64,000 bases of DNA from Paraburkholderia youngii (GTDB lineage: Bacteria; Pseudomonadota; Gammaproteobacteria; Burkholderiales; Burkholderiaceae), in assembly GCF_013366925.1 (NCBI RefSeq), contig NZ_JAALDK010000001.1, positions 6,446,001 to 6,510,000 on the forward strand. Reading direction: 5' to 3'. Position numbers and translations under genes: made by a program. Shown here piece by piece: positions 1 to 8,372 of the stretch. The notes beneath the pieces are model-generated. The model was not told the origin of the DNA. It ran no database searches and was given only the letters and a program-made list of their open reading frames with translations. The first letter of the stretch is position 1. The number at the start of each line of letters is the position of its first letter.

Positions 1-111
1 CAAAACGGTAGTGTTGAGCAGAGCCAGCGTCTCTTATTACGCTCAACCCGCCTTGCATGGGACGGGGGTCAGCACTAAAGCGCTAACTCTCGTCGACAGG
101 AGTCGACACAT

Positions 112-537
112 ATGGCAACCATTAAAGTAGACGTCGTCAGCGCGGAAGAGGAAATCTTCTCGGGCCAGGCGAAGTTCGTCGCGCTGCCAGGCGAAGCGGG
201 TGAACTCGGCATTCTGCCGGGCCACACGCCGCTCATCACACGGATCCGTCCGGGTGCGGTGCGCATCGAAGTTGAAAACGGCGAAGAAGAGTTTGTGTTC
301 GTCGCCGGCGGCATCCTCGAAGTCCAGCCGGGCGCAGTGACGGTTCTCGCCGACACCGCGATTCGAGGCAAGGATCTCGACGAAGCCAAGGCCGAAGACG
401 CACGCAAGCGTGCGGAAGAGGCGCTGCAGAACACGGGTTCGAACCTCGAGTACGCGACCGCACAAGCGGAGCTCGCGTACGCGACCGCACAACTCGCGGC
501 AATCCAGCGTCTGCGCAAGCTGCGCGGCCAGCACTAA
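112..537 (+). CDS. atpC: ATP synthase F1 epsilon subunit
   Basis: Epsilon subunit of F1Fo ATP synthase, part of the central stalk that couples rotation to catalysis and damps ATP hydrolysis. The 141-residue product has the family's usual length. An N-terminal beta-sandwich (about residues 1-85, with the typical run [13 protein letters not shown]) is followed by an Ala/Glu-rich helical hairpin (about 90-140). ATG is preceded by AGGAG at 98-102. It is normally the last gene of the atp operon. The visible 111 bases upstream do not encode a recognisable AtpD end, so atpD must stop before the window, leaving a spacer of at least 111 bases. That spacer holds an inverted repeat (GTTGAGC 13-19 with GCTCAAC 41-47). 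Identification is very secure. Confidence 0.97.
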   Translation: MATIKVDVVSAEEEIFSGQAKFVALPGEAGELGILPGHTPLITRIRPGAVRIEVENGEEEFVFVAGGILEVQPGAVTVLADTAIRGKDLDEAKAEDARKRAEEALQNTGSNLEYATAQAELAYATAQLAAIQRLRKLRGQH

Positions 538-556
538 AGCAGCACGTAGCAGAAGA

Positions 557-583
557 AAGCAGCCCACGCGGCTGCTTTTTTTT
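557..583 (+). terminator. Intrinsic terminator after atpC
   Basis: An 8-bp stem AAGCAGCC/GGCTGCTT (557-564 with 570-577) with a 5-base loop runs directly into a run of T to 583. It lies 20 bases after the atpC stop and probably ends the atp operon. Confidence 0.9.
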
Positions 584-758
584 GGTATCTGGTTGACGTT
601 TACGTAAAGGACGGCAAAATCCATGAGGGTGGAGACATAGGCGTCGCTCGGCGCGATGCGGTGCGGGTAAGACTTGATGCCGGCCCGGTACGCGCCGGTG
701 CACAATCGATTTCAAATTCATTTCAATCGAGCGCGCTCGCGCTCACGGAGACAACACC

Positions 759-2489
759 ATGGCAACGCATAGCTCGGGCGAAGGTGCGCTCATCGAACCC
801 GCAGATGGACTGTCGTACGTGCGCGGGTCGACTGAAAATCCGTTGAGCGAAGCGACCGTCGGCGAGTTTCTGCGCGACACCGCGGCGCGCTTTCCCGAAC
901 GACCGGCCGTGGTGTTTCGCGAGCAGCGCATTCGCTGGACGTGGAGCGAATTCGCGCAAGAAGTGGACGTGCTTGCGTCCGGGCTGCTTGCACTCGGCAT
1001 CGCCAAGGGCGACCGCGTAGGCATCTGGTCGCCGAACCGCGTCGAGTGGCTGCTGACGCAGTTCGCGACCGCGCGTATCGGCGCGATCCTCGTCAATATC
1101 AATCCGGCCTACAGGCTCGCGGAGCTCGAATATGCGCTGAACAAGGTCGGTTGCAAGGCGATCATCACCGCGGAGCGCTTCAAGACGTCGATGTACCTCG
1201 AGATGCTGCAGGAGCTTGCGCCCGAACTCGCGACGCAGCCGCCGGGCGGACTGCATGCCGCGCGGCTGCCGGAGCTGCGCTACGTGATCCGCATGTGCGA
1301 CACGGAGACGCCAGGCATGCTGAGCTTTTCCGATGTGATCGAGCGTGGGCGCGCGTCGTTCGACGCCACCCGGCTCGATGCGATCGGCGCGACGCTGTCG
1401 TGCCGTGAACCAATCAACATCCAGTTCACCAGCGGCACAACGGGCAATCCAAAGGGCGCGACGCTGACGCATCGCAACATCGTGAACAACGCGCGCTATA
1501 TCGCGATGGCGATGCGGCTCAGTGAGCAGGACGGCCTGTGCATTCCAGTGCCGCTGTACCACTGCTTCGGGATGGTGCTGGCGGTGCTCGCATGCGTGTC
1601 GGTTGGGGCGAACATGGTGTTCCCGGGCGAGGGCTTCGATCCCGCCGCGACGCTCGCCGCGACAGCTGAGGAAAAATGCACCGCGCTGCACGGCGTGCCG
1701 ACGATGTTCATCGCCGAACTCGACCATCCGACCTTCGCGTCTTACGACTTCTCGCGGCTGCGCACCGGCATCATGGCGGGCTCGCCGTGCCCGATCGAGA
1801 CGATGAAGAAGGTCGTCTCGAAGATGCACCTGAGCGAGATCACGATCGCCTACGGCATGACGGAAACCAGCCCGGTCTCATTTCAAAGCTCGACGACCGA
1901 TCCGCTCGATAAGCGGACGACGACTGTCGGGCGCATCCAGCCGCATCTCGAAGTGAAAATCGTCGATCCACTGGGCAATATCGTCCCGGTTGGCGAAACC
2001 GGCGAGCTATGCACGCGCGGCTACTCGGTGATGCTCGGTTACTGGGGCGACGAAGCGAAGACGCACGAGAGCATCGTCGACGGCTGGATGCATACGGGCG
2101 ACCTGGCGACGCTCGACGCCGAAGGCTATTGCAACATCGTCGGCCGGCTGAAGGACATGCTGATTCGCGGCGGCGAAAACATCTATCCGCGCGAGATCGA
2201 GGAGTTTCTGTTCCGCCATCCGAAGATCCAGAGCGTGCAGGTCTTCGGCGTGCCCGATACCAGGTACGGCGAAGAAGTATGCGCGTGGATCGTGCTGCGG
2301 ACGGGTGAACAGGCAACGGCAGAAGAGATCCAGCAGTTCTGCCACGGACAGATTGCGCACTACAAGGTGCCGCGATATATCCGCTTCGTCGACGAACTAC
2401 CTATGACCGTAACCGGCAAGGTACAAAAATTCGTGATGCGCGAAAGCATGATCAGCGAATTGAAACTCAGAGAGGACAAGACGGCATGA
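759..2489 (+). CDS. AMP-binding acyl-CoA synthetase (FadD-like)
   Basis: Member of the acyl-adenylate-forming superfamily. It activates a carboxylic acid, most likely a fatty acid, with ATP and CoA. The 576 residues show the phosphate-binding loop [11 protein letters not shown] at 223-233, YGMTETSP at 365-372, the ATP/ribose-binding TGD at 446-448 and the C-terminal TGK with the adenylation lysine at 554. ATG follows GGAG at 747-750. The gene is separated from atpC by a terminator, so it has its own promoter. Substrate chain length cannot be read from the sequence. Homologues next to atpC in Burkholderia are annotated only as AMP-dependent synthetase/ligase. The family call is secure and the substrate is not. 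Confidence 0.92.
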   Translation: MATHSSGEGALIEPADGLSYVRGSTENPLSEATVGEFLRDTAARFPERPAVVFREQRIRWTWSEFAQEVDVLASGLLALGIAKGDRVGIWSPNRVEWLLTQFATARIGAILVNINPAYRLAELEYALNKVGCKAIITAERFKTSMYLEMLQELAPELATQPPGGLHAARLPELRYVIRMCDTETPGMLSFSDVIERGRASFDATRLDAIGATLSCREPINIQFTSGTTGNPKGATLTHRNIVNNARYIAMAMRLSEQDGLCIPVPLYHCFGMVLAVLACVSVGANMVFPGEGFDPAATLAATAEEKCTALHGVPTMFIAELDHPTFASYDFSRLRTGIMAGSPCPIETMKKVVSKMHLSEITIAYGMTETSPVSFQSSTTDPLDKRTTTVGRIQPHLEVKIVDPLGNIVPVGETGELCTRGYSVMLGYWGDEAKTHESIVDGWMHTGDLATLDAEGYCNIVGRLKDMLIRGGENIYPREIEEFLFRHPKIQSVQVFGVPDTRYGEEVCAWIVLRTGEQATAEEIQQFCHGQIAHYKVPRYIRFVDELPMTVTGKVQKFVMRESMISELKLREDKTA

Positions 2490-2591
2490 CGCTGCCGCGG
2501 CAGGCTCCGCAGCCAAACATGAGCAATGGGTGAGGAGTAGAACTGAAGTTGCGCGGCGGACATTCGTCGCGCGCAAACGTTTGAGCAGACG

Positions 2592-2617
2592 AAAAAAAAG
2601 CGGGCCTGGAGCCCGCT
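2592..2617 (-). terminator. Minus-strand intrinsic terminator
   Basis: AGCGGGC (2599-2605), a 5-base loop, and GCCCGCT (2611-2617). The A run at 2592-2599 reads as a U tract only for minus-strand transcripts. On the plus strand the stem is followed by A, so it does not serve the acyl-CoA synthetase gene. Confidence 0.75.
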
Positions 2618-2733
2618 AAAAACCACACGCTACGGGGTTAGCGCGAGGAGACCAATGATGGGACGGTTATGCCGACGACCCTGCGTCGATCACGGCCCCA
2701 GCAGGGATGCCCCTTCACAGGGCTTCGGCAACC
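2592..2733 (-). ncRNA. Candidate small RNA with strong terminator
   Basis: On the minus strand the segment begins with a two-part stem. TCGGCAACC (2725-2733) pairs with GGTTATGCCGA (2665-2675, two-base bulge), and inside it CAGGG (2718-2722) pairs with CCCTG (2679-2683). About 45 unpaired bases follow, then a textbook terminator at 2592-2617. No reading frame or minus-strand gene lies within 690 bases upstream, so the terminator has no protein-coding customer nearby. I do not recognise an Rfam family. The 5' end and the promoter are not determined. Confidence 0.35.
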
Positions 2734-3307
2734 GCCGACCGGCAAGTGCATCGTATCCGCTCACACCACGCACACAGCCACATCCGTGTTGAAACCGTTG
2801 AGGGCATTGTGGGCGAATTAACCTACGAAGGCGGTAACAAAGTGTTTCAGGTTGTAACGCCCGCCAGATAAGGCGTTGCGGGATTTATTGCCAAAATAAA
2901 AGCGTGTGAAACGTAGTTTTTACCGATGCCTGCGACGCAACTCGAGACGCATGATTGATGCCAGTCATGACGCACATCGCAGTATAGATTCGGTCATTCA
3001 TCAGCGTGAAATGGTTGCATTTGCAGCTTTTGAGCGACGAACTTCCTGCGCAACAAGCACTGCGGCTATGCCTTCAAATACTCGCAAACTGGCGAAAATT
3101 TGCGCTGCAATGCAGCGACACGAAGCCGCGTGCGCTGCTGGTTAAAAAGGGGCGAATGTCTTCCCTATAGAGCTGATCCGGCAGTTATTACAGCTGGAAG
3201 ACGTCGCCCTTCGTTACATCCTCGCCGACGCGACGCCTTCAGGCCTGCGCCAACCGCCCTTGCCGCAATTATTTAGCAGATGACGGCCCGGCACGGACAC
3301 GGTCGGC
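2734..3307. other. Intergenic stretch, no gene seen
   Basis: Between the small-RNA candidate and the pheC stop there is no reading frame with a ribosome site or recognisable protein. A 79-codon open frame at 2906-3145 has an implausible Arg/Ser/His-rich composition and no family features. Composition is more AT-rich around 2820-3060 than in the flanking genes, as expected for regulatory DNA, but I cannot assign a promoter. Confidence 0.5.
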
Positions 3308-4099
3308 CTATTTCAACCACTTGTCCGAAATAGCCTGATACTCGCCGGTCGCTCGGGCGAGGTGCAGCCACTGATCGACGTATTGCTGGAACGCGACGTC
3401 GCCGCGCGGCAGCAGCCATGCCTTCTCGCCGTACTGGAACGGCTTGTCCGGATGCACCGAGCATAGGCCGGGATTGAGCTTCTGCTGTAGCAAGGTCTCC
3501 GACGCATCCGTTACCATCACGTCCGCCTTGCCCGCGAGAATCTGTTTGAAGATCGTCACGTTGTCCGGATAAACGGTCACGTTCGCGTGCGTGAAGTATT
3601 GCTTCGCGAACTTCTCGTTGGTGCCACCCGGGTTGACGATCACTCGCGTGGACGGTTGATCGATCTGCGCGACCGTCTGATATTTGTTGACGTCGTCGCA
3701 ACGGACGATCGGCGTCTTACCGTCGATCATGTAAGCCTGAGTGAAGAACGCATGCTTCTGGCGCTCGAGCGTCGGCGACACACCGCCGATGCCGATGTCG
3801 CACTTCGCGACGAAGTCGTTCATCAGGTTCGACCACGACGTCTTGACGAACTCGACCTTCACGCCGAGCGACTTCGCGAGCGACTCAGCCATGTCGATAT
3901 CAATGCCCTCGAACTGGCCATCGCCTTTGTAGAACGAGTACGGCTTGTAGTCGCCGGTAGTGCAGGCGCGTATCGTGCCGCGGTTGATGATGTCGTCGAG
4001 CCTGGACGGCGCGGCCGCGGTGCTTTGGGCGTTGGCCACGCCGACATGCATCAGGACGCCGGCGAGCGCGCCGAGCATTGCGAGTGCTGCCTTCTTCAT
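3308..4099 (-). CDS. pheC: Periplasmic cyclohexadienyl (prephenate/arogenate) dehydratase
   Basis: Solute-binding-protein fold enzyme that converts prephenate to phenylpyruvate and/or arogenate to phenylalanine in the periplasm. The 263 residues begin with a Sec signal peptide (about 1-24, ending ANAQ). From memory it aligns closely with Pseudomonas aeruginosa PheC: TTGDYKP at 47-53, TSWSNLM, NPGGTNEKFA at 156-165, PDNVTIF and KADVMVTDASE. Glu201 corresponds to the catalytic acid of PheC (about Glu173 of the mature enzyme). An ordinary amino-acid binding protein would lack this set. There are no ABC permease or ATPase genes beside it, which supports an enzyme role. AGGAG precedes the ATG. The alternative is a family 3 amino-acid binding protein, which automatic annotation would probably assign. 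Confidence 0.8.
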   Translation of the reverse strand: MKKAALAMLGALAGVLMHVGVANAQSTAAAPSRLDDIINRGTIRACTTGDYKPYSFYKGDGQFEGIDIDMAESLAKSLGVKVEFVKTSWSNLMNDFVAKCDIGIGGVSPTLERQKHAFFTQAYMIDGKTPIVRCDDVNKYQTVAQIDQPSTRVIVNPGGTNEKFAKQYFTHANVTVYPDNVTIFKQILAGKADVMVTDASETLLQQKLNPGLCSVHPDKPFQYGEKAWLLPRGDVAFQQYVDQWLHLARATGEYQAISDKWLK

Positions 4100-4393
4100 C
4101 GAGTCTCCTGGTGGTGTGTAGTGTGTAATTCATCGGTAAAGCTGTCGGATAGTAGCTTGGCAGCGCGGGCTTGAACATCGGCCGTTCAGCCAGGGTGACC
4201 GGGGCAGCGAAAGACAGCGACCCGAAGCCGTACACGCAGTGGCGGCCGGCAGCTGGCGGAGGTGCGCCCGAGCTGTACTTCGCCCGCTTCCCACGACGCG
4301 CCGTCGCAACGTCGATTACCCCGCGATGCGCGATGACCGCGGCCGCCTCCGGTAAAATGCTCTTTTGCCCTCAGCTCTACAGTCGCACGCAAC

Positions 4394-5494
4394 GTGGCCC
4401 ATCAACTCCTGAACGACACTTTCCTGCGCGCGCTGCTGCGCCAGCCCACCGACTACACGCCGATCTGGCTGATGCGGCAAGCTGGCCGCTATTTGCCGGA
4501 ATACAACGCCACGCGCGGCCGCGCGGGCAGTTTCCTCGGTCTCGCGAAGAATCCGGCTTTCGCGACGGAAGTCACGCTGCAGCCGCTCGATCGGTATCCG
4601 CTCGACGCCGCGATCCTGTTCTCCGACATCCTGACCGTGCCCGACGCGATGGGCCTCGGCCTCGATTTCGTCAACGGCGAGGGGCCGAAATTTGCCCGTC
4701 CGGTGCGCACCGAAGACGACGTCGCGCGCCTCGCGGTGCCGGACATCGACGCGACACTGCGTTACGTGACCGACGCCGTGCGTGAAATCCGCTCGGCGCT
4801 AAAGGACGCGCAAGGCCGCCAGCGGGTGCCTTTGATCGGCTTCTCGGGCAGTCCGTGGACGCTCGCGTGCTACATGGTAGAAGGCGGGGGCTCGGCGGAC
4901 TTCCGCACGATCAAATCGATGCTGTATGCGCGTCCCGATTTGCTGCAGCGGATTCTCGAGATCAACGCGCGCTCGGTCGCGGCATATCTGAACGCGCAAA
5001 TCGAAGCCGGCGCGCAAGCAGTGATGATTTTCGACACATGGGGCGGAGCGCTCGCCGATGGCATCTATCAGCGCTTTTCGCTGCGCTACATCGAGCAGGT
5101 GGTAAGTCAGCTGAAGCGCGAGCACGACGGCGAAAAAGTGCCCGTGATCGCCTTCACGAAGGGCGGTGGCCTGTGGCTCGACGATATCGCCGCGAGCGGT
5201 GTCGACGCGGTGGGCCTCGACTGGACCGTGAACCTCGGTAAGGCGCGCGAGCGTGTCGGTGGCAAGGTGGCGCTTCAGGGCAACATCGATCCGTCGGTGC
5301 TGTTTGCACCGCCCGCCGCTATCCGCATGGAAGCGCGCGCGGTGCTCGACAGCTTCGGCAATCATCCCGGCCACGTTTTCAACCTGGGTCATGGCATTTC
5401 GCAGTTCACGCCGCCAGAGCATGTTGCCGAGTTGGTCGACGAAGTGCATCGTCACAGCCGCGCGATTCGTAGTGGTGCACATACGACCTCGTGA
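4394..5494 (+). CDS. hemE: Uroporphyrinogen decarboxylase
   Basis: Cytosolic haem-pathway enzyme that removes four carboxyl groups from uroporphyrinogen III to give coproporphyrinogen III. The 366 residues carry both family signatures: the N-terminal [13 protein letters not shown] (Arg28 and Arg32 bind substrate carboxylates) and [17 protein letters not shown]. The catalytic aspartate is Asp78 in ILFSDIL. The start is GTG at 4394, whose frame gives the canonical [14 protein letters not shown] beginning. It is divergent from pheC, with 294 bases between them holding both promoters, and stands alone as a haem gene. Identification is secure. Confidence 0.97.
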   Translation: MAHQLLNDTFLRALLRQPTDYTPIWLMRQAGRYLPEYNATRGRAGSFLGLAKNPAFATEVTLQPLDRYPLDAAILFSDILTVPDAMGLGLDFVNGEGPKFARPVRTEDDVARLAVPDIDATLRYVTDAVREIRSALKDAQGRQRVPLIGFSGSPWTLACYMVEGGGSADFRTIKSMLYARPDLLQRILEINARSVAAYLNAQIEAGAQAVMIFDTWGGALADGIYQRFSLRYIEQVVSQLKREHDGEKVPVIAFTKGGGLWLDDIAASGVDAVGLDWTVNLGKARERVGGKVALQGNIDPSVLFAPPAAIRMEARAVLDSFGNHPGHVFNLGHGISQFTPPEHVAELVDEVHRHSRAIRSGAHTTS

Positions 5495-5959
5495 GACTGT
5501 AATCGTTACCGTTTCGTGTTGCGTCGCAGCGAATTGGGCTCTGGGCCTAAGGACCGTAGTTCCGTGAAGAGGCCGTCAGATGGTGGTCTTACGAAAGTCA
5601 AGAGTTGACTTATGCACACTTCGCACGCTGCGGCGCAGTAGAGGCTTTAATCGTGGCCGGACCCTTGCACAAAGCCGGCGCATTTGATCTGAGCCTTGTC
5701 GGGCAAGGCTTTGCGGCGAGCGGGATGAAATGTGCGGAATCCCACACAAGGCCGTCGCTAGGCCATTTGCGGCCCGTCGAAGCGAAGTTCTCAACAAAGT
5801 TATCCACAGGGCCACGCGCCGAGCGGAATTGTTCAGCCGAATCCAAAACTTAGCGGTGAAATTAAGGTTTTACTTTAACTTCGGCCGTATCGCCTCCCGC
5901 GCGAGCCACCGCGCGCCGCGATTTGGCCTCGTGCCGGCTCGTCCTCAGCGCCTCGCCGA
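5495..5959. other. Intergenic region upstream of priA with two DnaA boxes
   Basis: 465 bases with no plausible gene. It holds TTATGCACA at 5610-5618 and TTATCCACA at 5800-5808 in the same orientation, then an AT-richer stretch at about 5845-5880 just before priA. No terminator after hemE is evident. Confidence 0.6.
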
Positions 5960-6156
5960 GTGAACGAAGTGTTCGTCCGCGTCGCGCTCGATCATCCGCT
6001 GCCGACCTTGTTCGACTACCGCTGCGGCACATCCGAGGCGGCTGTCGTGGGCGCGCTCGTCAGCGTTCCGTTCGGCAAACGGCACGTGGTGGGGCTGATC
6101 TGCGAGGTGGCCGCTCACAGCGAGGTGCCCGCCGAACGCCTGCGGGATGTGGATAA
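5610..6156. promoter_or_regulatory. Cluster of three perfect DnaA boxes
   Basis: TTATGCACA at 5610-5618 and TTATCCACA at 5800-5808 lie on the plus strand upstream of priA. TGTGGATAA at 6148-6156, the same box inverted, lies inside the first 200 bases of priA. All fit the TTATNCACA consensus exactly. DnaA binding here is inferred. Confidence 0.5.
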
Positions 6157-8203
6157 GGTCTGCGCGTCGTGTCCGCCGGTGTCGGCGCATTGGCTCGCGC
6201 TCGCCGGGTTCGCCGCGGACTACTATCAACGCGGTCTCGGCGAAGTGGCGCTGCCCGCGCTGCCGCAGGCGCTGCGCGACGCGTCGCGCTGGTCGCGGCT
6301 GTTCGCGCCGGAAGAGCGCTATCGGTTGACGCCCGAGGGTCGCACGGCATTGCCTGACGCGTTGCCGGCCCGCGCGACGGCCCTCCGAGGGCTCGCGCAG
6401 GCACTCGCGCAAGCCGACTTCCTGCTCGCCGCCGACGCCCGCGCGCTGCATCCGAAAGCGCTGGCGACACTCGACACATGGCAGGCCGCTGGCTGGGTGA
6501 CGCTCAACGTGATCGACGCCGCCGCGGTGCCCGCCGCCTCGCTGCCGGACGCGCCCGCGCCGGTTCTGCCGACCCTCACCGACGAGCAGGCGAGTGCTGT
6601 CGAAGCTATCCGCGCCGCCGACGGCTTCGCGCCGTTTCTGCTGCACGGCGTGACGGGCAGCGGCAAAACCGAGGTGTACCTGCGCGCACTTGCCGCGATT
6701 CTGGCCGCCAGGCCGGATGCGCAAGCGCTCGTGCTGGTGCCGGAAATCAACCTGACGCCGCAGTTCGAGGCGGCGTTCCGTGCCCGCTTCGCCGCGCTCG
6801 ACGCCAGCGCGATCGTCACGCTGCACAGCGGCCTCGCCGAAGGCGAGCGCGCCCGCAACTGGTTTGCCGCCCACACCGGCCGTGCGCGCATCGTGCTCGG
6901 CACACGGCTCGCGGTACTCGCGTCGCTGCCGCGGCTGGCGATCATCGTTGTCGACGAAGAGCACGATCCGGCCTACAAGCAGCAGGAGGGCTTGCGCTAT
7001 TCGGCGCGCGATCTCGCGATTTATCGGGCGAAACAGCTCGATGTGCCGGTCGTGCTCGGCTCGGCGACGCCATCGCTCGAGAGCTGGTGGCAGGCGGATC
7101 AGGGCCGCTACAAGCGGCTCACGCTGTCGCGCCGGGCCGTCGCCGACGCAGCGCTGCCGGCCGTACGCCTGATCGATCTCGAAGACGAGCGCCGCCGCGG
7201 GCGGGCGTCGATCGAAGGCTTGTCGGGTCCGTTGATCGCCGCGATGAAGGCGCGGCTCGAACGCGGCGAGCAGAGCCTCGTGTTCCTGAACCGACGTGGC
7301 TACGCGCCGCAACTCGCCTGCGACGCGTGCGGCTGGGTGGCCGGTTGTCCGCGCTGCAGCGCCTACGTCGTGCTGCACAAGCCCGAGCGCGCGCTGCGCT
7401 GCCATCACTGCGGCTGGGAGTCTCGTATCCCGCGTTCGTGCCCGGAGTGCGGCAACGTCGACATCGCACCGCTCGGACGCGGCACGCAGCGCGTCGAGGA
7501 AACGCTCGCCAGCGCGGTTCCGGGCGCCCGCGTGCTGCGTATCGATGCCGATAGCACGCGCCGCAAAGGCAGCGCGCAGGCGTTGTTCTCCGACGTGCAC
7601 GCAGGCGAGGTCGATATTCTGGTCGGTACACAGATGATCGCCAAAGGACACGATTTCCAGCGCGTGTCGCTGGTAGGCGTGCTGAACGCCGATACCGCGC
7701 TGTTTTCGCATGATTTCCGCGCGAGCGAGCGCCTGTTCGCACAGCTGATGCAGGTGAGCGGCCGCGCGGGCCGCGCCGGTCTGCCGGGCGAAGTGCTGGT
7801 GCAGACGCGCTATCCGCGTCACGCGCTGTATCACGCGCTGGGCCGTCACGACTACGTCGGTTTCGCCAACTCGACGCTCGCGGAGCGACGCGACGCGCAC
7901 CTGCCGCCGTTCGTCTATCAGGCGCTGCTGCGAGCCGAAGGCCGCACGCTCGAAGCGGCGCTCGCGTTCCTGCAGCAGGCCGCCGCCGAGCTTGCGCAGA
8001 TTCCGGCCGCCGAGCGTGTCACCGTATACGACGCGGTGCCGCTCACGATCGTCAAGGTGATGCACGTTCATCGCGCGCAGCTGCTGATCGAAAGCGCGTC
8101 GCGCGCCGCGCTGCAGGCCACGTTGCGTGCATGGCAGCCGCTGTTGCGCGCGCTCAAGGGCGTGCTGCGCTGGAATCTCGAAGTCGATCCGCTCGACATC
8201 TGA
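5960..8203 (+). CDS. priA: Primosomal helicase PriA
   Basis: 3'-to-5' DNA helicase that recognises stalled forks and restarts replication by loading the primosome. The 747 residues run as follows: N-terminal 3'-end-binding domain (about 1-100), Walker A GVTGSGKT at 230-237, the DEEH box at 332-335 followed by DPAYKQQEG, a zinc-binding region with eight cysteines (454, 457, 463, 466, 481, 484, 494, 497), then the second helicase lobe with VGTQMIAKGHDF and QVSGRAGRAG. The start is GTG at 5960, giving MNEVFVRVALDHPLPTLFDY, the normal beginning. The upstream region carries DnaA boxes. All key residues are present. Confidence 0.97.
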   Translation: MNEVFVRVALDHPLPTLFDYRCGTSEAAVVGALVSVPFGKRHVVGLICEVAAHSEVPAERLRDVDKVCASCPPVSAHWLALAGFAADYYQRGLGEVALPALPQALRDASRWSRLFAPEERYRLTPEGRTALPDALPARATALRGLAQALAQADFLLAADARALHPKALATLDTWQAAGWVTLNVIDAAAVPAASLPDAPAPVLPTLTDEQASAVEAIRAADGFAPFLLHGVTGSGKTEVYLRALAAILAARPDAQALVLVPEINLTPQFEAAFRARFAALDASAIVTLHSGLAEGERARNWFAAHTGRARIVLGTRLAVLASLPRLAIIVVDEEHDPAYKQQEGLRYSARDLAIYRAKQLDVPVVLGSATPSLESWWQADQGRYKRLTLSRRAVADAALPAVRLIDLEDERRRGRASIEGLSGPLIAAMKARLERGEQSLVFLNRRGYAPQLACDACGWVAGCPRCSAYVVLHKPERALRCHHCGWESRIPRSCPECGNVDIAPLGRGTQRVEETLASAVPGARVLRIDADSTRRKGSAQALFSDVHAGEVDILVGTQMIAKGHDFQRVSLVGVLNADTALFSHDFRASERLFAQLMQVSGRAGRAGLPGEVLVQTRYPRHALYHALGRHDYVGFANSTLAERRDAHLPPFVYQALLRAEGRTLEAALAFLQQAAAELAQIPAAERVTVYDAVPLTIVKVMHVHRAQLLIESASRAALQATLRAWQPLLRALKGVLRWNLEVDPLDI

Positions 8204-8372
8204 CGCCACGGCCCAGGTGACGCCGGCCTTACTTCTTTGAGTCATATCCATAGAGCGAATGATCGTTTCGCTTTGCGATAGCGCTCGCCTATATTCGCCA
8301 AATCGGCGCATTTTGCGGCTAAACGACAATAATTTCGCGCCGATGCCACTCAACTTTCTCGGGGCATCTGCA

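Noticed and set aside
2592..2733. Considered 6S RNA, SRP RNA or a known riboswitch
   Set aside because: I could not match the conserved bubble of 6S, the SRP tetraloop region, or SAH/TPP/cobalamin motifs, so it is left as an unnamed candidate.
2906..3145. A 79-codon plus-strand frame in the acyl-CoA synthetase-pheC gap
   Set aside because: No ribosome site, no conserved features, and basic low-information composition.
5495..5959. Chromosomal replication origin
   Set aside because: Only two boxes lie in the gap, and there is no dnaA, dnaN or rpmH beside it and no clear AT-rich unwinding element. A DnaA-binding regulatory site is the more modest reading.
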